Source: Candidatus Nomurabacteria bacterium RIFCSPLOWO2_12_FULL_40_42
GTDB taxonomy: Bacteria > Patescibacteriota > Minisyncoccia > Phycocordibacterales > UBA9973
Assembly: GCA_001786195.1 (NCBI GenBank)
Contig: MFVS01000003.1
Location: 1 to 33,651 of the forward strand
Length of the DNA: 33,651 bases
Direction of reading: 5' to 3'
Part shown: positions 25,702-33,651 of the stretch, in pieces
How the letters are laid out: every line of letters begins with the position of its first letter
Numbering within the stretch: position 1 is the first letter of the stretch
Translations under genes and position numbers: made by a program
Notes under the pieces: model-generated
What the model was told of the DNA's origin: nothing
The model's database searches: none
The model's input: only the letters and a program-made list of their open reading frames with translations

Positions 25702-26976
25702 ATGCAAAAAAATTTATTACAAGACATGATAAGAATAAAACGCGCCAGCAAGCCGGAGCCGGACAGAGCTTTAGACTCTGACGCAGAGTCTAAAGCTCTG
25801 TCCGGTAGTTCATTCCAGCGGGACGAAACCGAAACTCCGAAGCAACCGAGGAGGTACAAGCTTTGGTTGGTGGCAGTTATTTCCCTCGTATTTTTTATTT
25901 TTGCGCTTTCGTATATGTTTTTGAAAGTTACAGTCACAGTGAATCCGAAAGTCAGAAACATGGCTTTGCATGAAAATTTATCGGCCAGCAAAGACGCGAG
26001 CAGCGATACTCTACCTTTTGAGCTGATAATTATTTCCGGCGAAGAAAGTAAAGTGGTGCAGGACACCAAAACGAAAGATGTTATCGAGAAAGCCAAGGGT
26101 ACGGTTTTGATTTACAATAATTTTAGTTCCGTTCCCCAACGACTCGACATTGATACTCGGCTCGAGGGTTCCAATGGAAAAATTTATAAAACTGTCAAGC
26201 AGATAGTTGTGCCGGGGATGCGGAGTAGCGCTCCGGGGTCGGTGGAAGTGGGTATTTATGCGGCGGCGGGAGGGGAAGAATACAATAGCGGTCCGCTTGA
26301 TTTTACGATTTTTGGATTTAAAGGAACGCCGAAATATTCTAAATTTTACGCTCGTAGCAAGGGTTCCATTGCCGGCGGATTTATTGGTCAGGTCCCGGTT
26401 ATAACGGACATCGATAAATTGGCCGGTATGAATGATTTAAAAATCGCTCTCCAAGCAAAGCTTCTCAAAAAAGCTACGGATCAGATTCCGAGCGGATTTG
26501 TTTTATTCAGAGACGCAGTTTTCCTAGATACGGAAGATGGTGCTGCTACGTCGGAAGGCAATAAATCATCTTTGAATTTGAAAGGCACCTTGTACGGTTT
26601 TCTCTTTGATGTAAAAAAGCTTACCAAAAAAATTGCCGAAGATAACCTCGAAGATTATGATGACACTGCTATCGATATACCAAATATTCGCGATCTCACT
26701 TTCACTATGGATAACAAAGATAATCTTTTTTTTGCCGATAATCCGGCAGACGTTAAAAATATAAATTTTAATTTAAGCGGTACGGCCAAGATTATCTATC
26801 CAGTGGATGAGAACAATCTCAAGGCGGATCTTTTGGGCAAACGGAAGAAAGATTTTAAGCAAATACTGGCGCAATATCCAAACATTGATTCGGCGGATGT
26901 GGTCATCAGCCCTTTTTGGAAAATGTCTTTTCCGGATAAAATCAAAGATATAAAAGTTGTCGTGAATTATCCTTAG
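25702..26976 (+). CDS. Membrane-anchored hypothetical protein, possible pilus-assembly/baseplate-J-like
   Basis: Single TM LWLVAVISLVFFIFALSYMFL followed by large exported domain; N-terminus contains palindrome-encoded PDRALDSDAESKALSG. Confidence 0.6.
   Translation: MQKNLLQDMIRIKRASKPEPDRALDSDAESKALSGSSFQRDETETPKQPRRYKLWLVAVISLVFFIFALSYMFLKVTVTVNPKVRNMALHENLSASKDASSDTLPFELIIISGEESKVVQDTKTKDVIEKAKGTVLIYNNFSSVPQRLDIDTRLEGSNGKIYKTVKQIVVPGMRSSAPGSVEVGIYAAAGGEEYNSGPLDFTIFGFKGTPKYSKFYARSKGSIAGGFIGQVPVITDIDKLAGMNDLKIALQAKLLKKATDQIPSGFVLFRDAVFLDTEDGAATSEGNKSSLNLKGTLYGFLFDVKKLTKKIAEDNLEDYDDTAIDIPNIRDLTFTMDNKDNLFFADNPADVKNINFNLSGTAKIIYPVDENNLKADLLGKRKKDFKQILAQYPNIDSADVVISPFWKMSFPDKIKDIKVVVNYP
25759..25805. 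repeat. RALDS/SKALSG-type palindromic element, copy 3 (inside CDS)
   Basis: CCGGACAGAGCTTTAGACTCTG-acg-CAGAGTCTAAAGCTCTGTCCGG, perfect 22-bp arms. Confidence 0.95.
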
Positions 26977-27027
26977 GTGTGCGGGTTATCTGAAATAAAA
27001 CTTTTAAATTGTTAAAAATTAAATGAT

Positions 27028-27078
27028 AATAGCATAATAGCAGCGGCCGCTGCTATTATGCTATTTGAATGTTTTTTT
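27028..27078 (+). terminator. Rho-independent terminator: 38-bp perfect palindrome followed by T7
   Basis: AATAGCATAATAGCAGCGG|CCGCTGCTATTATGCTATT then tgaatgTTTTTTT. Confidence 0.85.
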
Positions 27079-27156
27079 GCTAAATGGGGATAACCTAATT
27101 ATTTTTAGCTAGAACGCAAGCTTTTAAAAAATTAACATAGCTGATATAATTCATAT

Positions 27157-27960
27157 ATGTTTATGTTGTATACAGCTATCTTTTTCATCCTCGGCCTCAT
27201 TATCGGCAGTTTTTTGAATGTTGTAATTTTCCGCTTAAATACGCGAAAATCTTTTTTTGGGTCGTTCGGAGGCCGGAGCACTTGCATGGTTTGCCAAAGT
27301 AAACTTTACTGGTATGAACTCATTCCGCTTTTTAGTTTTTTGGCCCTTCGAGGCCGGTGCCGGACTTGCAAAACCAAAATATCAATCCAATATCCATTTG
27401 TAGAGCTTGCGACCGGGTTTATTTTTGCCAGTTTGTTTCTAAAATTCCAAGATATTTTCTTTTTGAACGTACTTTCATTTAGTTTTACTTGCGCCTATTA
27501 TGCCGTGATGTTTTCAATTTTGATAGTTATTGCGGCCTATGACCTCCGGCACAAAATAATTCCGGATATTTTGGCGCTAATTTTTAGCATTCTCGCTTTT
27601 CTAGGACTATTTTTATTTCAGGGAAATATTTTTTCCTCGCACTTTCCGACTCTCCTAGAATTTTTATCCGGCTTATTCGTGGCTTTTCCTTTCGCCTTTT
27701 TTTGGCTGATCTCGGGCGGGCGGTGGATGGGTCTCGGGGATGCCAAGCTCGCTCTTGGCTTGGGTTGGATGCTCGGTCTTGCTTCGGGCCTAGCCGCTCT
27801 CGTGCTCGCTTTCTGGAGCGGTGCTATAATAGGCGTTATGCTTATCCTTTTACGAAGAGGCTACAAAATGAAAAGTGAACTGCCCTTTGCGCCCTTTCTG
27901 ATTTTTGGAGCGTTGCTGGCATTTTTCTTCCCGTTACCCCTTTTTCTTTTTGGATTTTAA
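27157..27960 (+). CDS. Prepilin peptidase (type IV leader peptidase)
   Basis: GLIIGSFLNVVIFRLNTRKSFFG...CMVCQSKLYWYELIPLFSFLALRGRCRTCKTKISIQYPFVELATG...AAYDLRHKIIPD. Confidence 0.92.
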   Translation: MFMLYTAIFFILGLIIGSFLNVVIFRLNTRKSFFGSFGGRSTCMVCQSKLYWYELIPLFSFLALRGRCRTCKTKISIQYPFVELATGFIFASLFLKFQDIFFLNVLSFSFTCAYYAVMFSILIVIAAYDLRHKIIPDILALIFSILAFLGLFLFQGNIFSSHFPTLLEFLSGLFVAFPFAFFWLISGGRWMGLGDAKLALGLGWMLGLASGLAALVLAFWSGAIIGVMLILLRRGYKMKSELPFAPFLIFGALLAFFFPLPLFLFGF

Positions 27961-27963
27961 GAA

Positions 27964-28542
27964 ATGAAAAAAAATAAATTAAAAATTAAAAATTGGAAAT
28001 TGAAAATTGGCGATTTTCGTCGGGGTATGACTTATGTCGAGCTCATCGTGGTGCTGGGTATTTTTGCGGTGATGAGCTCTATAGTTATGTATAATTACGT
28101 TGAATTCCAAGCCAAAGTGGATATTAAAAATCTGGCGAGCGATATAGCTCTGAAAATAGTCGAAGCGCAGAAGTCATCTCTCTCCGGCAATTTACCGCCA
28201 GATTATTACAGCACCGGTGGTTATCTTCCAGACTGGAAGCCGTCTTACGGGGTACATTTTGATGCTTCTAATCAGAAAAATTTTGTTTATTTTGCCGATA
28301 AATATCCAGATAACACTTATAACTTAACAACCGATAGCTGGGGAGATACTATCACCATTAACCAGAATGCTTATATATCTGGGGTGCAATGCGGAGGTTT
28401 GTCTGTTGTGGATATTGTTTTCCGCCGTCCTGATTCTAGAGCGCAAATGACATGCGATGCCCAAATTACTGTTTCTTCTCCGCGAAGCGCGTCTACGGCA
28501 ACCATTACTATTTACTCTTCTGGCCGAATTCAAGTAAACTAA
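27964..28542 (+). CDS. Type IV prepilin-like protein
   Basis: RGMTYVELIVVLGIFAVMSSIVMYNY. Confidence 0.8.
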   Translation: MKKNKLKIKNWKLKIGDFRRGMTYVELIVVLGIFAVMSSIVMYNYVEFQAKVDIKNLASDIALKIVEAQKSSLSGNLPPDYYSTGGYLPDWKPSYGVHFDASNQKNFVYFADKYPDNTYNLTTDSWGDTITINQNAYISGVQCGGLSVVDIVFRRPDSRAQMTCDAQITVSSPRSASTATITIYSSGRIQVN

Positions 28543-28549
28543 AAATTAA

Positions 28550-29188
28550 ATGAAAATTATAAAATTGAAAATTAAAAATTGTATGAAGGGTTACACAATA
28601 ATCGAAACAATGATCGCTGTTTCTCTTTTCCTGGTCATTATCATGGCAGGGATGGGCGCGCTTTTAAATGCCAATTTGCTTCACAACAAATCGCAAAATA
28701 TGCGCTCGATTATGGACAATTTAAGTTTTATTATGGAAGATATGTCGAGGAATTTGAGAACGGGATATAATTATAGGTGCTATAGTGGTGGCGCTATAAG
28801 AAGTGATATTAGTGTTCCAAATAATTGTGACAGTGGTTGGGGCATATTTTTTGAGCAGCAAGATGGCGATCTATATAATAGTCCCAATAATCCAGGAAGT
28901 GGTTATTATTATGGAGACCAATGGGCTTATTACATAGGTAACGATGCAAAAATTTATAAATCTTCGGATTATGCTGGCGGTTTTATTCCATTAACCCCCG
29001 ATGAGGTTAAAATTGATCCGTATCCTACATCTTATTTTATAGTGTCGGGCACAGACCCATTTTCTGCAGGGAATACCGAACAGCCTTTTGTTACCATTAA
29101 ATTATCCGGAACTATAACTTTTAAAAATATTGTTACGCCTTTTTCATTACAAACTTCAGTTTCGCAAAGACAGCTAGATAACATATGA
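28550..29188 (+). CDS. Type IV prepilin-like protein
   Basis: KGYTIIETMIAVSLFLVIIMAGMGALLNAN. Confidence 0.8.
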   Translation: MKIIKLKIKNCMKGYTIIETMIAVSLFLVIIMAGMGALLNANLLHNKSQNMRSIMDNLSFIMEDMSRNLRTGYNYRCYSGGAIRSDISVPNNCDSGWGIFFEQQDGDLYNSPNNPGSGYYYGDQWAYYIGNDAKIYKSSDYAGGFIPLTPDEVKIDPYPTSYFIVSGTDPFSAGNTEQPFVTIKLSGTITFKNIVTPFSLQTSVSQRQLDNI

Positions 29189-29676
29189 TTAAATTTTTTG
29201 GACAAAAAAATAGAGGTCCTGCCCCGTATGAAGCCAGGGGCTTTCGTTCGGGGTTCACGCTTGTAGAAACACTGGTTGCTATTTCAATTTTTACCGTTTC
29301 ACTTCTTGGAATAATGTCTGTTTTAGCATCTGGTGTTTCTAATACTGGTTACGCCAAAGGGAAAATGGCTGCGGCATATCTGGCGCAGGAAGGTATTGAA
29401 TATGTTAGAAATTTAAGGGATACTGATGTGATTGGTTATGTTGATGCAGATGGGAATTCTATCGGATGGAGTAATTACTTTGCTAACTTTACAGGCACCC
29501 AAACTATAACTTTACCTAATCCACCTTTCTACCTTCCGACCGGCTTTAGTCGAACAGTATCTAAACAGAAGATAGATTCCAATGAAGTAAAAATCTTTTC
29601 AAAAGTTACCTGGACGCAAGGTTCTGGACCTCATACTATTACTTTTTCCGAAAATTTATTTAATTGGGTGGAATAA
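29185..29676 (+). CDS. Type IV prepilin-like protein
   Basis: SGFTLVETLVAISIFTVSLLGIMSVLASG. Confidence 0.85.
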   Translation: MIKFFGQKNRGPAPYEARGFRSGFTLVETLVAISIFTVSLLGIMSVLASGVSNTGYAKGKMAAAYLAQEGIEYVRNLRDTDVIGYVDADGNSIGWSNYFANFTGTQTITLPNPPFYLPTGFSRTVSKQKIDSNEVKIFSKVTWTQGSGPHTITFSENLFNWVE

Positions 29677-29678
29677 TT

Positions 29679-32385
<2,707 letters not shown>

Positions 32386-32416
32386 ATTACGTAATAGATT
32401 ACATACCTTTTTATTT

Positions 32417-33651
32417 TTAAAATATGGTAAAGTATTTTAGTGTCTGGAACCGTCGCATAGCGGTCGAGTGCGCGCGCTTGGAAAGCGCGTGGGCTGAAAG
32501 GTCTCGAGGGTTCGAATCCCTCCGGTTCCGCCAAGTTTTACATTCAGCGAAATTGAAAGATGTTGCCTCGGCGCAAAGCGCCTCGGCATGGTATTTTTCC
32601 GCAATTTTGAAGGCATTTTTGAAATCGCACGCCAGCGTGCGGTCGGCAATGCGGAAGTTCGAACCAATCTTTTTAAGAAAATCCCGAATCCTTTCGGGAT
32701 TTTCTTGTTGAGCGTATTTTTCGGCTTGGTTGGCGTCTTTTAGAAAGGCAATGGCAAGTTCGAACCGATTATTGCTCTTTCGCCCAAAAGCACGAATTTT
32801 TTCTTCCAAATCTTTTTTGGCGAGAATGAGCTTGTACTTTTTAACGGTATATTCCGTTTGCGACAAATTGCCGTCCAGTTGCAAATCGAGCAAGCGATCA
32901 AGTTTTGTTTCTATCTCTACAAGCTCATTTCTCGCTTTTTGGGCGAAAGAGCTTTCCGCTTGGGCAAGTTTCGTTTTTTCATTTTCAAAATAATTAATTG
33001 AAGCATTTGCCCAAGCGGAAGACAAAGAAACTTTTTTGATTTCTTCTTTTATTTGAGAAGTGATGATGTCCTCTCTGGCATATCTTTGCGAGCAAGGATT
33101 TTTCCGTTTGGTGCATCGCAAATAGTTATGACCTTTTTGCGTTTCGGTGGTAATGAAACAGCCACATTCTCCACATCGGAAAAATCCTCTATACACATAA
33201 GGTTTGAGTTTTGACGATTTCGGTTTGCTCTTGTTCGCCATCACTTCTTGAACGGAATCAAAAAGTTTCTTTGTGATAATCGGTTCATGCTTTCCGTCAT
33301 ACAATTCACCGTTATATTCAATCATTCCGTAATATATTTTATTTTTGAGCATATACTGATAATTTGAGACGGAAAGCATTTTGCCTTTCTTGCCAACCAA
33401 GCCCAAGGAATTGATAATCTTTCGGATTTGAGCGAGGGGATATTCGCCAGTTGCATACATTTCAAAAGCCCGCTTGATGTATTTCGCCTTTTCTTTGTCC
33501 ACAGCAATACAGCGGGCGTTTTTGTTGTTCACATAGCCCAGTGGCGCCCAAGCGGGCCATATTCCATTTCGCAATTTCTGGCGAATACCCCTCTTTATAT
33601 TTTCCGAAAGATTATCCACATAATATTTTGATTGCCCAAAAGCGATAGACA
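32417..33651 (-). CDS. Large serine recombinase (N-terminal catalytic part beyond window end); ORF continues antisense through tRNA-Ser
   Basis: IKRGIRQKLRNGIWPAWAPLGYVN (Recombinase domain), zinc ribbon FRCGECGCFITTETQKGHNYLRCTKRKNPC, C-terminal coiled coil; frame stays open to the window edge. Confidence 0.9.
   Translation of the reverse strand, partial: SIAFGQSKYYVDNLSENIKRGIRQKLRNGIWPAWAPLGYVNNKNARCIAVDKEKAKYIKRAFEMYATGEYPLAQIRKIINSLGLVGKKGKMLSVSNYQYMLKNKIYYGMIEYNGELYDGKHEPIITKKLFDSVQEVMANKSKPKSSKLKPYVYRGFFRCGECGCFITTETQKGHNYLRCTKRKNPCSQRYAREDIITSQIKEEIKKVSLSSAWANASINYFENEKTKLAQAESSFAQKARNELVEIETKLDRLLDLQLDGNLSQTEYTVKKYKLILAKKDLEEKIRAFGRKSNNRFELAIAFLKDANQAEKYAQQENPERIRDFLKKIGSNFRIADRTLACDFKNAFKIAEKYHAEALCAEATSFNFAECKTWRNRRDSNPRDLSAHALSKRAHSTAMRRFQTLKYFTIF
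32446..32533 (+). tRNA. tRNA-Ser (GGA), CCA encoded
   Basis: GGAACCG/CGGTTCC acceptor, anticodon loop TTGGAAA, long variable arm, GGTTCGAATCC T-arm. Confidence 0.93.

Noticed and set aside
29221-29241. GCCCC...GGGGC inverted repeat just before the prepilin cleavage motif at 29185-29676
   Set aside because: Only a 5-bp stem; could belong to the palindromic insert families but is too short to claim.
32417-32530. Last ~38 codons of the recombinase ORF as genuine protein sequence
   Set aside because: This stretch is the antisense of tRNA-Ser; probably incidental read-through created by integration, although it may be translated.

Overview
AT-rich bacterial window, probably from a Patescibacteria/CPR (Parcubacteria-like) genome; this is inferred from gene content and compact small proteins, and no search was run. 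The left end carries a diversity-generating retroelement (DGR): a secreted C-type-lectin/DUF1566-like target (2531-3889) with its variable repeat at the 3' end (VR 3744-3881), an Avd-like four-helix-bundle gene (3963-4325), a template repeat (TR 4507-4644), and a DGR-type reverse transcriptase on the opposite strand, convergent with the TR (4657-5937). By hand alignment, TR and VR differ at 18 of 138 positions with no indels, and all 18 are adenines in the TR. Two simple-sequence tracts in this locus could act as phase switches: (CT)10 at the 5' end of a surface-protein ORF and G8/(GA)5 at the 5' end of the RT. The remainder is mostly housekeeping: a partial S10/spc ribosomal cluster (rpsS to rplE), a C-terminally short alaS, ligA, dsbB-like and thioredoxin-like genes, dgkA, mgtC and type IV pilus genes. 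There are two tRNAs (Gln-CTG, Ser-GGA), each followed by serine-recombinase sequence. A second notable theme is palindromic repeat families, several inserted in frame in essential genes (ligA, alaS, rplV), plus three inverted-repeat elements whose right end overlaps the start codon of the next gene. All coordinates were read by eye.
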